Below, piece after piece: positions 33,019 to 43,983 of a DNA stretch of 64,000 bases (position 1 is the stretch's first letter; each line of letters begins with the position of its first letter). The stretch covers positions 597,360 through 661,359 of the forward strand of contig NZ_QLLN01000001.1 in the NCBI RefSeq assembly GCF_003259375.1, written 5' to 3'. Below the pieces are notes generated by a model, which ran no database searches, was not told the origin of the DNA, and saw nothing but the letters and a program-made list of their open reading frames with translations. The position numbers were made by a program, and so were the translations under genes. This stretch comes from Arenibacter echinorum (GTDB lineage Bacteria > Bacteroidota > Bacteroidia > Flavobacteriales > Flavobacteriaceae).

Positions 33019-34245
33019 ATGAAAAAGTTTCATTTGCCCGCAGCATTATTTTTTACTCTCATATTCTTTTCTTGTTTGGGACCAAAAACTGAAAACAATA
33101 ATTTTAGTACCGATTCCGACTTCAGTTCCGGATCTGATTCAGGAACTGGGATTGCTTCCTTTTTTGGGAACGATTCAAAGTCCTATGAATATAAGGATCC
33201 AAAATCGGGTTTTGTGGTTTCTAAGATAGATTATCCTAGCGACTGGAAAGTTGTTTACAAGCCTGAATATGATGTAGACCCCTTAATTCCCTTTTTCCTT
33301 TACCAGATTCAGGGGCCATCCAACACCGAGATTTTTAATACACCGTTAAAAATGTTCTACGCTTCTCCCAATCCACAAATAGAACAAAATATGCGCAACT
33401 CTGGTATGCAAAACGTGCGATCATTGGTATCCCTTGAAGAAATACTTGATAAAGAAATAAGGCCCATGATGACAACTAAAGGGTTTTCCTTTGAGAGGCA
33501 GAAGCCTTTACCTGAATTAGATCGTTTTTTTGCCCAAAAAGTCCATGAGTCTGCCCCACAGGCAGCAACAAAAGTTCTTACTACGGAATGGAAGGGAGCC
33601 AATAATCAAAAGGGTCTTGTTATTATATCCTACGTTCAAATGCAACAACCACTTTTCACTGGAGATGTGGCCAATATTTGGCTGTATACGACTGACTTCC
33701 TAATAGCAGATAATGAACGTTTTGGGGAGGTAATTGAAACCTTTGTAAACGCTAACATTCAAGCCAAGGAAAATTCTGAATGGAAGAACCATGTGGCAAG
33801 CATTAACAATAAAAGGCAGATGGAAAACAGAAGGCAGCGCCAATTGCAAATCGAAAATATGGACAATGCTACTAGGGCAATGGCTCAGACACATCAATAT
33901 AAAATGAGGGATAGACAGGCAAGTTTTGATGCCCATCAAAAACGAATGGCAGATATGTCAGCAGCACGGGACGCTAGTCATGCGAATTTTATGAACAACA
34001 ATTTTGGAAGTAATTCATCTTCAAGTTCCTATTCTGGCGGAGGTCAGCAAAGTTTTTTAAATATGATCAGCGAAGAGGAAACTGTTGCCCATCCCAACGG
34101 AAATACTTATCAAGTAGAAGCAGGTGCCAAAGAATATTGGATGGATGACAGCGGCAACTATATAAAAAGCAACGATTTGTTTTACGACCCCAATGCCGGC
34201 CTTGACAACAATACAGAATGGACGAAAGTCATGGATGATTATTGA
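33019..34245 (+). CDS. hypothetical lipoprotein
   Basis: The 408-aa lipoprotein has LIFFSC at its lipobox and a serine/glycine-rich low-complexity spacer (about residues 30-50). A globular part has DYPSDWKVVYKPEYDVDPL-like features, and a Gln/Met/Arg-rich coiled stretch (RQMENRRQRQLQIENMDNAT) follows. The C-terminal part holds NGNTYQVEAGAKEYWMDDSG. No family is recognised. It is likely surface-exposed or periplasmic. Confidence 0.75.
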   Translation: MKKFHLPAALFFTLIFFSCLGPKTENNNFSTDSDFSSGSDSGTGIASFFGNDSKSYEYKDPKSGFVVSKIDYPSDWKVVYKPEYDVDPLIPFFLYQIQGPSNTEIFNTPLKMFYASPNPQIEQNMRNSGMQNVRSLVSLEEILDKEIRPMMTTKGFSFERQKPLPELDRFFAQKVHESAPQAATKVLTTEWKGANNQKGLVIISYVQMQQPLFTGDVANIWLYTTDFLIADNERFGEVIETFVNANIQAKENSEWKNHVASINNKRQMENRRQRQLQIENMDNATRAMAQTHQYKMRDRQASFDAHQKRMADMSAARDASHANFMNNNFGSNSSSSSYSGGGQQSFLNMISEEETVAHPNGNTYQVEAGAKEYWMDDSGNYIKSNDLFYDPNAGLDNNTEWTKVMDDY

Positions 34246-34313
34246 ACATTTTGCTGGAGTGATGACATTTTTAATTTCTATCGATATTCTTAAAATAATT
34301 AAACTAAATTCTT

Positions 34314-34694
34314 ATGAAAACTACATTTAAAATTATTGCAATGTTTATGACTTTACTGGTCGTTGGTTGTTCCAGTGGCAGTGATGAGGACGAAACTGAA
34401 ATTGACCTTTACGGAAATTGGTTCGGAGTCTATGATGGCGACGATTCAGGAACATTCGGTGTATATATTTATCCGGATGGTAAGGTTACTGGTTCTGCTA
34501 CTTCATTCAATTTGCAGGGCACATTTTCTATAAATGGAAACACTGCGACCTCGGGAAAAATTACTGCCGTTATTGAAACAACAGGTGATGGCAGAAGTTT
34601 TACCGGTCAATTCTCTTCTGATTCGGGTTCAGGAACATGGAAAAGTGATCAGGAAGGGACCTCTGGCACTTGGCATACGACTAAAAAAGAATGA
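34314..34694 (+). CDS. small beta-rich lipoprotein
   Basis: The 126-aa protein has lipobox LLVVGC. It then has a repeat-like beta pattern rich in G/S/T (YGNWFGVYDGDDSGTFGVYI, GRSFTGQFSSDSGSGTWKSD), similar to small lipocalin-like secreted proteins. The family is not recognised. It follows the preceding lipoprotein by 68 nt and might be co-expressed. Confidence 0.7.
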   Translation: MKTTFKIIAMFMTLLVVGCSSGSDEDETEIDLYGNWFGVYDGDDSGTFGVYIYPDGKVTGSATSFNLQGTFSINGNTATSGKITAVIETTGDGRSFTGQFSSDSGSGTWKSDQEGTSGTWHTTKKE

Positions 34695-34933
34695 ATCCTT
34701 AAGGACATTAACGGTTCTATTGTTTTCAATTTAGTTATATAGCAGATAATTAATCAAGAAGAAAACCACAAGGAAGGTGAATTACCATCCCTGTGGTTTT
34801 AATGAAAAAACTGAATTATAGTAATCAAATACCAAAATAAAACTCTTTAGAGCTATGAATTAGATCGTTTTAGCCCAATTTATGCGGATGAATGGTTAAA
34901 ATCTGTAAATTAACAGTGCTTTTTTAGCCAGCA

Positions 34934-35527
34934 ATGAACCAGACCAAAACCAATCCATTCCTCGCCCGAACACAAGAAGAAACCTTCACTGGCGTAATTC
35001 AAAACAACGACCTTGTTCTGAGATCGCTGTATGAAGGGGTATATCCGAAAGTAAGGCATTACATTTTACAGAATAATGGTTCGGATGATCAGGCCAAGGA
35101 CACGTTCCAAGAAGCTTTTGTAACCACTTGGAAGAATGTTAAGGATGGAAAACTTAAGAAAGATAATGGACTAAACGTAGAAGCATACCTCTTTACTGTC
35201 GCAAAAAACAAATGGTTGGATTATTTGCGTTCTTCAAGGTATAAAAAAACGACAAGGGTTGACAAAGTAATTCATTTGCGGCCAGATGTGGAGGAGGAGG
35301 AAAGTGAACCTGATCAAGGTCAGGATGAAATGATGGCTATGCAAAGGGCCTTTAAGCAATTGGGTGAAAAATGTAAAATGGTGTTGAAACTGTTCTATTT
35401 TGAGAGAAAATCGATGGACGAAATTTCAAGTGAATTACAGATAACTTCGGCCTCGGTTCGAAATCAGAAGTACCGATGCATGGAAAAATTAAGGCTGTTG
35501 AGCCTAGAAATCAAAAGCAATGGATAA
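34934..35527 (+). CDS. ECF RNA polymerase sigma factor
   Basis: The 197-aa sigma-70 factor has region 2 (VRHYILQNNGSDDQAKDTFQ, TVAKNKWLDYLR) and region 4 (KCKMVLKLFYFERKSMDEIS, ITSASVRNQKYRCMEKLR). It is the first gene of a three-gene operon with an anti-sigma-like membrane protein and a CHAT protease. Overlaps of 8 nt and 4 nt tie the three together. Confidence 0.9.
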   Translation: MNQTKTNPFLARTQEETFTGVIQNNDLVLRSLYEGVYPKVRHYILQNNGSDDQAKDTFQEAFVTTWKNVKDGKLKKDNGLNVEAYLFTVAKNKWLDYLRSSRYKKTTRVDKVIHLRPDVEEEESEPDQGQDEMMAMQRAFKQLGEKCKMVLKLFYFERKSMDEISSELQITSASVRNQKYRCMEKLRLLSLEIKSNG

Positions 35528-36269
35528 GTACCCCAAATACATATCACAGGAAAAACAGGAGCTTTTTGAAAGATACCTGCTGAACGAAATGGACAAAGCC
35601 GAACAACCCGCTTTCTTGGCAAAGTTGGATGCCGATGCTTCCCTTAAGGCTGAATTTAATGAATTCAAGAAACTATTTTCCGCCGTGGAAGAGGCAAGTT
35701 TACACGAAAAGATGAACGAGTACCATAAAACTTTTGAAACTTATTCTTCTAAAGAGGCAACATCAAAAAAACGGTTTCCTTTCCGAATCAATTATGGTAT
35801 CGCAGCCTCGGTCATTTTGTTACTTTCACTAGGGGGTATCTGGTATTTTAATGCCGGGAACAAAACTGAAAAACTCTTTGACGAATTCTATTCGCCTGAT
35901 CCAGGACTGCCCACCGTGATGGGCGATACAAACAATTATGACTTTTATGAGGCCATGGTAGCATATAAACATGGGGATTATGACCAGGCCATTGAAAAAT
36001 GGAAAAAATTATTGGTAACAAAACAACAGAACGATACCCTCAATTATTTTCTGGCCTCCGCACAAATGGCCATAGGTGATGAGAAGGCGGCCAATGCAGG
36101 TTTCTTAAAGGTCATTGCCAATAAGGGATCTGTTTTCGAAGATGATGCCTATTTCTATTTGGGATTGGAGGCACTTAACCGGGGAGCCATCCCGGAAGCC
36201 AAAAGTCTTTTGGAGCTGTCCAAAAAAGAAGCCAGTAAGGAGCTTTTAAACCAATTGCGCAAAAAATGA
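35520..36269 (+). CDS. membrane anti-sigma-like TPR protein
   Basis: The 249-aa protein has an N-terminal acidic helical region (LFERYLLNEMDKAEQPAFLA) like the cytoplasmic part of anti-sigma proteins. One transmembrane segment (INYGIAASVILLLSLGGIWY) and a periplasmic TPR-like region (YKHGDYDQAIEKWKKLLVTK, VFEDDAYFYLGLEALNRGAI) follow. I infer it holds the sigma factor inactive until a signal arrives. It has no zinc-finger motif. Confidence 0.75.
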   Translation: MDKYPKYISQEKQELFERYLLNEMDKAEQPAFLAKLDADASLKAEFNEFKKLFSAVEEASLHEKMNEYHKTFETYSSKEATSKKRFPFRINYGIAASVILLLSLGGIWYFNAGNKTEKLFDEFYSPDPGLPTVMGDTNNYDFYEAMVAYKHGDYDQAIEKWKKLLVTKQQNDTLNYFLASAQMAIGDEKAANAGFLKVIANKGSVFEDDAYFYLGLEALNRGAIPEAKSLLELSKKEASKELLNQLRKK

Positions 36270-39200
36270 TACAACGGCTATCCTTTTCCTTGGTCTTGGC
36301 CCTGTTTGTTTTCGTCACAAATCAAACTGTTACGGCCCAGGCAAAAGGGGAGGCAATTGCTCGAATTAACGGTTATATTTATTCGGACAGTATTGCACAG
36401 GCCTCAGCATTGTTGACGGAATCGATTAATACATCCCTTGCGGACGCAGATTTCGAAACCGCAGCGTCCTTTGTATATCCTCAAGGTAAAATTGAATTGT
36501 TGGGCAACAGTGCCACGGAGTTTACCAAAGCCATAGCCCTGTACCATCGCGTACAAAAATCAAATTCTCGAGAGGCAGAATATAAGGCCAGTATTGGAAT
36601 GGCGTTATTGTACAACGATCAGGGACGGGCCCAAATGGCCTATCATTTTGCCAAAAGTGCAAATAAATTGGCAAAAAGGCTCAAGGATGTTCAAATGCTA
36701 CTGGAATCTGAATTCTATCTCAGTGAATTTGGAATGAAACGGGGAGATTTCAACCTTTTGGCAGATCACAATAACAATTCATTGCAGATTCTAAAGGCAA
36801 ACCCGAAAATTGCTTTTGCCTTAGCTCCTAGAGTTTATAATTACAAGGCCTCCATCATGCATTTTACTTCAAAAGAAGATAGTGCCAACTATTATTTTAA
36901 GAAGGCCATTGATGCCTTGAAGGAATTGGAAAAGAATCCGGAGACAGAATATTACCTGCCAGCAACTATTTATGGGAACTGGGTCATGGTAAAACAATCT
37001 TCGGGAGATTATGCCAAGGCAATGGAGCTTTCACTTGAAAGCGTCCGAAAGTTCCATTCATTTTTGGCCAATACCAATAACCATCCACTTACTTCTAGGG
37101 TTCATGGTAATCTATCCATTACCTACAGAAATATAGGAAGTTTATATAATGACATGGGCGACAAACAAAAGGCCAAGCAATTTGCCGGCATAGGGTATAA
37201 ACATGCAAAGGCCAATTTTTTACCCAATACGGTAAGTTATTTCACTGCTATGTTGATGATGGCGGAGGCCCATGTTTACACCTCTGAGCCAGAATCAGCT
37301 AAAATATATTTGGAAGAGGCGGAGGCCTCTTTAAAAACAATAGCAGGGAACAATTACCTTTGGCATGCCCAGTTTGAATCGGTTTACGGAGATTACTACG
37401 TAAAGCTCAAAGAGTACCAAAAGGCCATATCGTACTATCAAAAAGCCTTTGATAATTACGACTTAAGTCACCCCGATGGGTATGACCAAAATCAATTATA
37501 CAATTTAATGAATTTGGCGAAGGCCTATGCAAATAACGGTGAGTCCGAATTGGCCATAGAGACGGTATTGAAGGTCTATGAACACAATAAACGGGAATAT
37601 GGGGAATTTGGGTTTTTGACGAATGAAGCCCTACTTTCTTTGGCTCAAGTGGCGTTTATCAACAAGGATTACCAAATGTCCTTGGCCTATACTCAAAAAA
37701 GCCTTGATCTTTATAAAAATAAAGAAGCGGCGGATAAGCTGAATAAACTTTATTTTGAAGGAAACAGGTCTTGGGTTATTTTACTTCATGTTAAATCGCA
37801 ATATGAATTGTTAAGTGATAAGTCCGAAGCCTCTTTAAAACCTTTGGTTCTTGAATTGGATGAAGCCATCCAAGTATTGGAAGAACGAAAATCATTTGTT
37901 GTCCACAATGACGAAATCAGTGATTTGATAGCCAGTAATACAGAGGTTTTCGACTTTGCAAAGAAATTGAACTTGGAGATTTATAGTAAAACCAAAGATT
38001 CAAAATATCTGGAAAAGATTTTACAACTTCACGAATCTGCCATCTATAATAGAATCAGAACTCGCCTAAACCTTAAGAATCCTGAAATCTCAAATATTCC
38101 AGAAAATGTTAGACTACGAGAGATTGGATTGAAGGAAACAATCAATGAAATATTATTCAGTCCTGAATCCCACAATGGAATTGAAATAAATTCCTATACG
38201 GAACAAACGGAAGCCTGGAACCTGTTTTTGGATTCGCTTCGTACTTTCTATCCAGAATATTACAAAATGCGATATGCGTCCATTACAGAGGACATAACCG
38301 ATCTGCAACAGAAAATTCCACAAGGCTCAACGCTGATACGCTATTTGTTTATTGAAGATCATTTGTATGCATTCATTATTGATGCCCATAACCAGGAACT
38401 GATTAAATTGGATTATAATGGAAATTTGGATCAGATTGGGGCATTGAATGACGACAATGCCACAATTGGTCAGGTATCGGATATGGCGATTTCCCTATAC
38501 AATGCTCTTTGGAAACCGTTTGCGTCTAAGATCAAGACCGAAAAGGTGATTATTTTCCCTGACCGGGAATTGTTCAATTTGAGCTTCGATCTATTAACAC
38601 CCAACAAAATTGAATCGTATAAAGAATTGGCCGCCCAGGGGCTTTTGGCCAAATATGATATTTCCTATAACTACAGCCTATTAATCCTGAAAAAGGATAG
38701 AAAATTACTCGAATTCGAAAACGTTATGGTAGCCTACGCACCCGGTTTTAATTCTAAAATGAAGGCCGAATACCAGATAGCCATTACCGATTCCCTAGAG
38801 TTGGACCATACCTACCTGACCCTTTTGCCGCAACCTTTCAGTACTGATCTTGTCACGAAATTCACTAAAAAATTCCATGGCAGTTCATTTTTGAACAAAG
38901 ATGCCTCTAAAAAGGTGTTTGGTCGCACGGCCAAGGAACACAAGATTATCCACCTGGGCACCCATGCGGAATCAAATAATGTTAGTCCTGAATTGTCGAG
39001 ATTGATTTTTGCGAAGAATGTTGGGGATTCCATCGATATAAATGATAATTATCTATACACCTATGAAATCTACGACCAAGACCTAAGTTCTAACCTAGCT
39101 ATCTTAACGGCCTGTGAAACGGGCAAACCTACGTTGCAGGCTGGGGAAGGAATGATTTCCTTGGCCCACGCTTTTAATTATGCCGGAAGCGAGAGTATAT

Positions 39201-39514
39201 TGACTAGTCTTTGGAGTATTGATGAACAGTCCAGCAACCAAATAATTGCCTTATTTTATGAAAATTTGGCCAACGGAATTCATAAGGACAAGGCCTTGCG
39301 GACGGCAAAACTTGAGTATCTGTCAACCGCGGAAGGGCGTACAGCTCACCCACAATATTGGGCCGGTCTGGTTCTGATGGGCGAAACGGCACCGCTTCAA
39401 CTTTCCGGCTCTACAAATTGGATATGGTGGACTATTGGCATTGCAGTAGGTATTTTGGTATTATGGTTGATACTGAAAAATAAAAAAAGCCTTCCAAGAA
39501 AGGAAGGCCTTTGA
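36266..39514 (+). CDS. TPR-CHAT caspase-like protease, membrane-anchored
   Basis: The 1082-aa protein has a signal peptide, then many TPR repeats (residues about 60-560). The CHAT protease domain carries the catalytic dyad H900 (HLGTHAES) and C950 (LTACETGKP), plus ESILTSLWSIDEQS. A C-terminal TM (WIWWTIGIAVGILVLWLIL) and a basic tail end it. CHAT proteases are caspase relatives; the target is unknown. It is the third gene of the sigma operon, with a 4-nt overlap. Confidence 0.9.
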   Translation: MIQRLSFSLVLALFVFVTNQTVTAQAKGEAIARINGYIYSDSIAQASALLTESINTSLADADFETAASFVYPQGKIELLGNSATEFTKAIALYHRVQKSNSREAEYKASIGMALLYNDQGRAQMAYHFAKSANKLAKRLKDVQMLLESEFYLSEFGMKRGDFNLLADHNNNSLQILKANPKIAFALAPRVYNYKASIMHFTSKEDSANYYFKKAIDALKELEKNPETEYYLPATIYGNWVMVKQSSGDYAKAMELSLESVRKFHSFLANTNNHPLTSRVHGNLSITYRNIGSLYNDMGDKQKAKQFAGIGYKHAKANFLPNTVSYFTAMLMMAEAHVYTSEPESAKIYLEEAEASLKTIAGNNYLWHAQFESVYGDYYVKLKEYQKAISYYQKAFDNYDLSHPDGYDQNQLYNLMNLAKAYANNGESELAIETVLKVYEHNKREYGEFGFLTNEALLSLAQVAFINKDYQMSLAYTQKSLDLYKNKEAADKLNKLYFEGNRSWVILLHVKSQYELLSDKSEASLKPLVLELDEAIQVLEERKSFVVHNDEISDLIASNTEVFDFAKKLNLEIYSKTKDSKYLEKILQLHESAIYNRIRTRLNLKNPEISNIPENVRLREIGLKETINEILFSPESHNGIEINSYTEQTEAWNLFLDSLRTFYPEYYKMRYASITEDITDLQQKIPQGSTLIRYLFIEDHLYAFIIDAHNQELIKLDYNGNLDQIGALNDDNATIGQVSDMAISLYNALWKPFASKIKTEKVIIFPDRELFNLSFDLLTPNKIESYKELAAQGLLAKYDISYNYSLLILKKDRKLLEFENVMVAYAPGFNSKMKAEYQIAITDSLELDHTYLTLLPQPFSTDLVTKFTKKFHGSSFLNKDASKKVFGRTAKEHKIIHLGTHAESNNVSPELSRLIFAKNVGDSIDINDNYLYTYEIYDQDLSSNLAILTACETGKPTLQAGEGMISLAHAFNYAGSESILTSLWSIDEQSSNQIIALFYENLANGIHKDKALRTAKLEYLSTAEGRTAHPQYWAGLVLMGETAPLQLSGSTNWIWWTIGIAVGILVLWLILKNKKSLPRKEGL
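39485..39512 (+). terminator. terminator embedded in the end of the CHAT gene
   Basis: AAAGCCTTCC and GGAAGGCCTTT pair across a 6-nt loop, and the stem overlaps the last codons (KKSLPRKEGL) of the CHAT gene. The converging lipoprotein gene begins about 27 nt later, so the hairpin probably separates the two transcripts. Confidence 0.6.
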
Positions 39515-39540
39515 ACTAATACTAACCATGCACAACTAAA

Positions 39541-40314
39541 TTACCCCTGTTTTATAGGGACATTGGGGTCATTGTCGTCCGGATCCTCTAGGACGGAGAA
39601 CCCATCACCGTCCTTATCCTCGGCGCTTCCTCCACTACCAACGTACAGCTGAAAATTAATTGGCAAAAAGGTATCGAATACTTGAGTATCGAATTCGCCA
39701 GTAGGTGCTGCGGTAACGGAGATTGTAGAGAAGGTGCTTTCTGCAATATAAGTTGATCGGACCCATACTTGTCCGGTAATATTCCCAAAGCGCAACAAAC
39801 GGGCAGTAAACGTCATTGGAATGCCTTCAAAGGTAGTATTTGATGTAGTAGTACAAAGAACTTCGGGCGTACCATTAAATCCATAATGGGCGAACATATT
39901 GTTGATCTCGTTAGCAATGATGGCCGTTGTGGATACAGTGCCAAAAACTCTGGTGTTCGGCACCCATCTATAGACTACATTATTATCGTTCCGTACAACG
40001 TTTACTCCCAGAGTAGCGGTGAGCGGATTGGTAACCTCAAAGGCGTTGAACCCCTGTGGAATGGTAAATCCGAGTAAGGGCAATTGACTATGGACAAATT
40101 GTTGTCCGGGATTTTTTAGTAATGGAACCTGTCTTAGGGGTGTTGGCAGGCCATGCGAGAAATCCCAATAAATGGCCGATGCACCTTGCACATTTGTACA
40201 AATTTGGGAGTTGGTCGTTTTAAGTGAAGAAGCTGATTCCTCCACTTCATCTTTGCTGCAAGAACTTGCAAGAATAAAAGCTGAAAATAGTACTACAAGT
40301 TTAAAAGTTTTCAT
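39541..40314 (-). CDS. secreted lipoprotein with calcium-binding tail
   Basis: The 257-aa lipoprotein is read from the ATG at 40314, which begins its signal peptide; the upstream frame from 40428 has no signal. Lipobox FILASSC is followed by a beta-rich body (GFNAFEVTNPLTATLGVNVV, YRWVPNTRVFGTVSTTA). It ends with a thrombospondin-type calcium loop (DKDGDGFSVLEDPDDNDPN). The function is unknown. It converges on the CHAT operon. Confidence 0.75.
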   Translation of the reverse strand: MKTFKLVVLFSAFILASSCSKDEVEESASSLKTTNSQICTNVQGASAIYWDFSHGLPTPLRQVPLLKNPGQQFVHSQLPLLGFTIPQGFNAFEVTNPLTATLGVNVVRNDNNVVYRWVPNTRVFGTVSTTAIIANEINNMFAHYGFNGTPEVLCTTTSNTTFEGIPMTFTARLLRFGNITGQVWVRSTYIAESTFSTISVTAAPTGEFDTQVFDTFLPINFQLYVGSGGSAEDKDGDGFSVLEDPDDNDPNVPIKQG

Positions 40315-40461
40315 AATTAGGTGTTTATCTATAGAATCGAAAAAATCTAAAAATGTCATCAAACTGGATATAAATTTTAAGAGTCCATAGATGGGAACCC
40401 GACCTAGCAGAAAAGTTTGCTGGCACACCTGTCTTCAAGTTTATTGGTCCCGTTAGAAGGA

Positions 40462-41373
40462 TCAACAAGGGTCCTTGTCCCTAACAGCCCTGCTATTGGG
40501 CTTTATACCACGCCCGAACCTTTCCGCATAATTATAGGTGAACTCCGCCCCAAAGAATAGGATAAGACAGGAGTAGGATACCCATAATAGTATTAATACA
40601 ATAGTACCCGCCGCACCGTAGGTAGACCCAGGTTCTGCCAGTCCGAAATAATAACCCAAGGCCGATTTTCCCAATACAAAAAGGAGAGCGGTTAAAACTG
40701 CACCTACCTTTACGGTAGGCCATTTTACCTTGGCATCGGGAAGATATTTGAACATTAGTCCAAATAGAACCGATATAATGGCAATGGAAATCAGAAAATC
40801 AATGGTATAGGCAGCATAGAGTAACACATCGGGCAAAACCTCCCGTATAAAATCGTTAAGGATCGATATGGCTGCCGTAACTATAAAACTGATGAGCAAT
40901 AGAAAACCTATAGCCAGAATAAAGGCAAAACTTAATACACGGTCTAAGATCACTTTTTTTATTTTCGCCTGCGGGTCCGATTTAATTCTCCAAATGGCGT
41001 TCAATGAAATTTTTAAGTGATACACTACTCCAGTAGCTGCAAAAAGAAGAATACCGATACCGATAATGGAGGATAAGGTACTTTTTTGTTCGCTCTGTGT
41101 TTCCAGGATCATGGCTTGAATGGATGTTGCTGCATCACTGCCCAAGGCCATGGAAAATTCTTCTGTAAGTTTTCCCTGTACTATTTCCGTTCCCCAAACT
41201 GCCCCAATAACATTTACTATAATGACCAAAAGGGCTGGGAGGGAGAGTATGGCGTAATAGGCTACCACTGCACTGGACCTAAAAGGGTCGTGGGACAACC
41301 ATGACTTATACGTGTCAGCGATCAAACTGGGCAAGGCTTTGAAAGAGAATTGTTCGGAATTTTCGTTGTCCAT
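40462..41373 (-). CDS. YihY/BrkB family membrane protein
   Basis: This 303-aa protein has the YihY/BrkB signature: N-terminal SWLSHDPFRSSAVVAYYAIL, an SLPALLVIIV segment and six or so transmembrane helices. It ends with ILLWVSYSCLILFFGAEFTY, NYAERFGRG. Family members are inner-membrane proteins of unclear transport or envelope function. It is a stand-alone gene. Confidence 0.9.
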   Translation of the reverse strand: MDNENSEQFSFKALPSLIADTYKSWLSHDPFRSSAVVAYYAILSLPALLVIIVNVIGAVWGTEIVQGKLTEEFSMALGSDAATSIQAMILETQSEQKSTLSSIIGIGILLFAATGVVYHLKISLNAIWRIKSDPQAKIKKVILDRVLSFAFILAIGFLLLISFIVTAAISILNDFIREVLPDVLLYAAYTIDFLISIAIISVLFGLMFKYLPDAKVKWPTVKVGAVLTALLFVLGKSALGYYFGLAEPGSTYGAAGTIVLILLWVSYSCLILFFGAEFTYNYAERFGRGIKPNSRAVRDKDPC

Positions 41374-42044
<671 letters not shown>

Positions 42045-42334
42045 TATTTTTCAATTAAAATTGCTCTGAAAGCCAAACGCTTATGACTTAAGGTCCCAAT
42101 TTTTTATCCAATAAAGTTGAAAGGCTAAAGTGGGTACCATTGCGGGGAATTATGCCATTTTGTATTATCGAAATAGCGACATTGGGATTTATTTGTAAAT
42201 TTACAATGCTGTGGAATTGTTCTATTCCTATGGTTCCTTAAGATATATTCTAAAATTGCCTACTTGTAAATAATAATCACTTAAAATCACTTTCCAACAT
42301 ATATTGACCTGCTATATAATATGGCAATCTTATT

Positions 42335-43357
42335 ATGACACATATCCATCCTAAAATAATTCGACAAATATTTAGTTTATTGCTCATCATTATGTTGGGT
42401 GGCCTAATATTTCAGGCGATACTGCCTTATTTTTCTGGTGTTTTGGGAGCCATAACCATTTATGTGCTTTTGCGTACACCCATGACCAAACTTGTAAATA
42501 AAGGCTGGCATCCAAATCTGGCGGCTGTTGTTTTACTCATAGGGTCATTTGTTTGTATTTTATTGCCTGTTTCGGGAATTGTCCTTATGCTGAGCAATAA
42601 AGTGGAGAGTGCTATTCAAAATTCGGAAAAAGTAATTTCTGCTGTGGAATCCCAACTCGCAACTTTGGAGAGTAAATTCGGATATGATTTTACTTCCCAA
42701 ATTGATCCCAGTGGGGTGTCTACATGGCTTTCCAACAACCTTCAAGGCCTGGCAGGTGGAACCTTTAATGTTTTTATTGCTGTTGGTATCATGTATTTTA
42801 TGCTTTTTTATATGCTGACCAATCGTCGGGAATTACAAGAGTCCTTATTTAGGTATATTCCAATTAGCCAGGAAAATCTAAAAATCATCAGCGATGAAAT
42901 TGGGACTATGGTACGTTCCAACGCTCTGGGAATCCCTTTGGTGGCCCTGGCACAAGGGATAATTGCGCTAATTGGGTTTTTAATATTTGGGGTTCAAGCT
43001 CCGTTCTTCTGGGCTGTTATAGTTACCATTGGTTCTATGGTGCCCTTCATTGGGGCGTTGTTAGGGATATTACCTGTATTTATTCTTTCTTTTGCTGAAG
43101 GCAACAATTTTCAGGCTTGGGGAGTTCTGCTTTATGGTCTCATCGTTGTGGGGTCTACCGATAATTTGTTCAGGCTCTATGTACTTAAAAAGTTGGATAA
43201 CGTACACCCCTTAATTACATTGATCGGGGTAATTGTTGGTGTGCCCATTTTTGGATTTATAGGACTGATATTTGGTCCCCTGCTTATTAGTCTTTTCCTG
43301 ATTATTGTGCGAATGTACAAAAAGGAATACGCTAAGGACAATACGGATAAGCTATAA
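42335..43357 (+). CDS. AI-2E family transporter
   Basis: The 340-aa permease has about eight transmembrane segments and the AI-2E family pattern (VALAQGIIALIGFLIFGVQAPFFWAVIVTIGSMVPFIGALLGILPVF, spread over residues 205-250; PLITLIGVIVGVPIFGFIGLIFGPLL near the end). The substrate is not defined by sequence; some members export autoinducer-2 or act as sodium/proton antiporters. Confidence 0.9.
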   Translation: MTHIHPKIIRQIFSLLLIIMLGGLIFQAILPYFSGVLGAITIYVLLRTPMTKLVNKGWHPNLAAVVLLIGSFVCILLPVSGIVLMLSNKVESAIQNSEKVISAVESQLATLESKFGYDFTSQIDPSGVSTWLSNNLQGLAGGTFNVFIAVGIMYFMLFYMLTNRRELQESLFRYIPISQENLKIISDEIGTMVRSNALGIPLVALAQGIIALIGFLIFGVQAPFFWAVIVTIGSMVPFIGALLGILPVFILSFAEGNNFQAWGVLLYGLIVVGSTDNLFRLYVLKKLDNVHPLITLIGVIVGVPIFGFIGLIFGPLLISLFLIIVRMYKKEYAKDNTDKL

Positions 43358-43558
43358 GTGCTGTTTTAATTAGGTCTTTTTTTAACAGTTAACAACTTTC
43401 TTTTCTATTAGCCTTTTTTTTGCGATAGGCCTGTCTGCGGTTGGCAGGGACCGCCCAAATAATTAAACAAAACCTAACCGAAATACAGATTTTCCTAATT
43501 TTTAATATTGGCTCTTGCCAAGGTTTAGGTATGATTCATTCCTACTCTTCATAAAAAA

Positions 43559-43587
43559 ACAACCCCTACAAGATTGTAAGGGTTGTT
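43559..43587 (-). terminator. terminator of the CsbD-type gene
   Basis: AACAACCCCTACA and TGTAAGGGTTGTT form a 13-bp stem with one mismatch and a 3- or 4-nt loop; on the minus strand it is followed by a run of T (plus-strand A-run 43552-43558). It lies about 30 nt after the CsbD-type gene. Confidence 0.7.
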
Positions 43588-43617
43588 GCAATAAGATTTC
43601 AACTTATAAGCTCTACT

Positions 43618-43803
43618 CTATAGATTGTCGATCTCCTCTTTTAATTGCTCTTTTCTCTTTCCGGTCTTTTCTTGTAACCGGCCTAAGAATTCATCAAACT
43701 TACCCTCTGAATAAGTTAGGTCATTGTCGGTAAGATCACCGTATTTTTGTTTGAACTTACCTTTGACTTGTTTCCATTTTCCTTCCAATTGATCACTGTT
43801 CAT
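43618..43803 (-). CDS. CsbD-family stress protein
   Basis: The 61-aa hydrophilic protein (MNSDQLEGKWKQVKGKFKQK, YGDLTDNDLTYSEGKFDEFL, GRLQEKTGKRKEQLKEEIDN) is a complete CsbD domain. Such proteins are general stress proteins of unclear mechanism. It ends at a rho-independent hairpin, so it is monocistronic. Confidence 0.9.
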   Translation of the reverse strand: MNSDQLEGKWKQVKGKFKQKYGDLTDNDLTYSEGKFDEFLGRLQEKTGKRKEQLKEEIDNL

Positions 43804-43983
43804 AATATTTTTGTATTTATGGTCTGCAAAAAAAGCAGACGGGTTAATAATTTATCTACAATAAAATTAGACCTAAATACAAATAGAATATAGTTCAAAA
43901 GATTCCATTTTTGATCCATTTGCTTGATAATGAAAATTTTATGATTTCTTTAATAGATTAGGTTACTAAATTTTTAAAAAACA

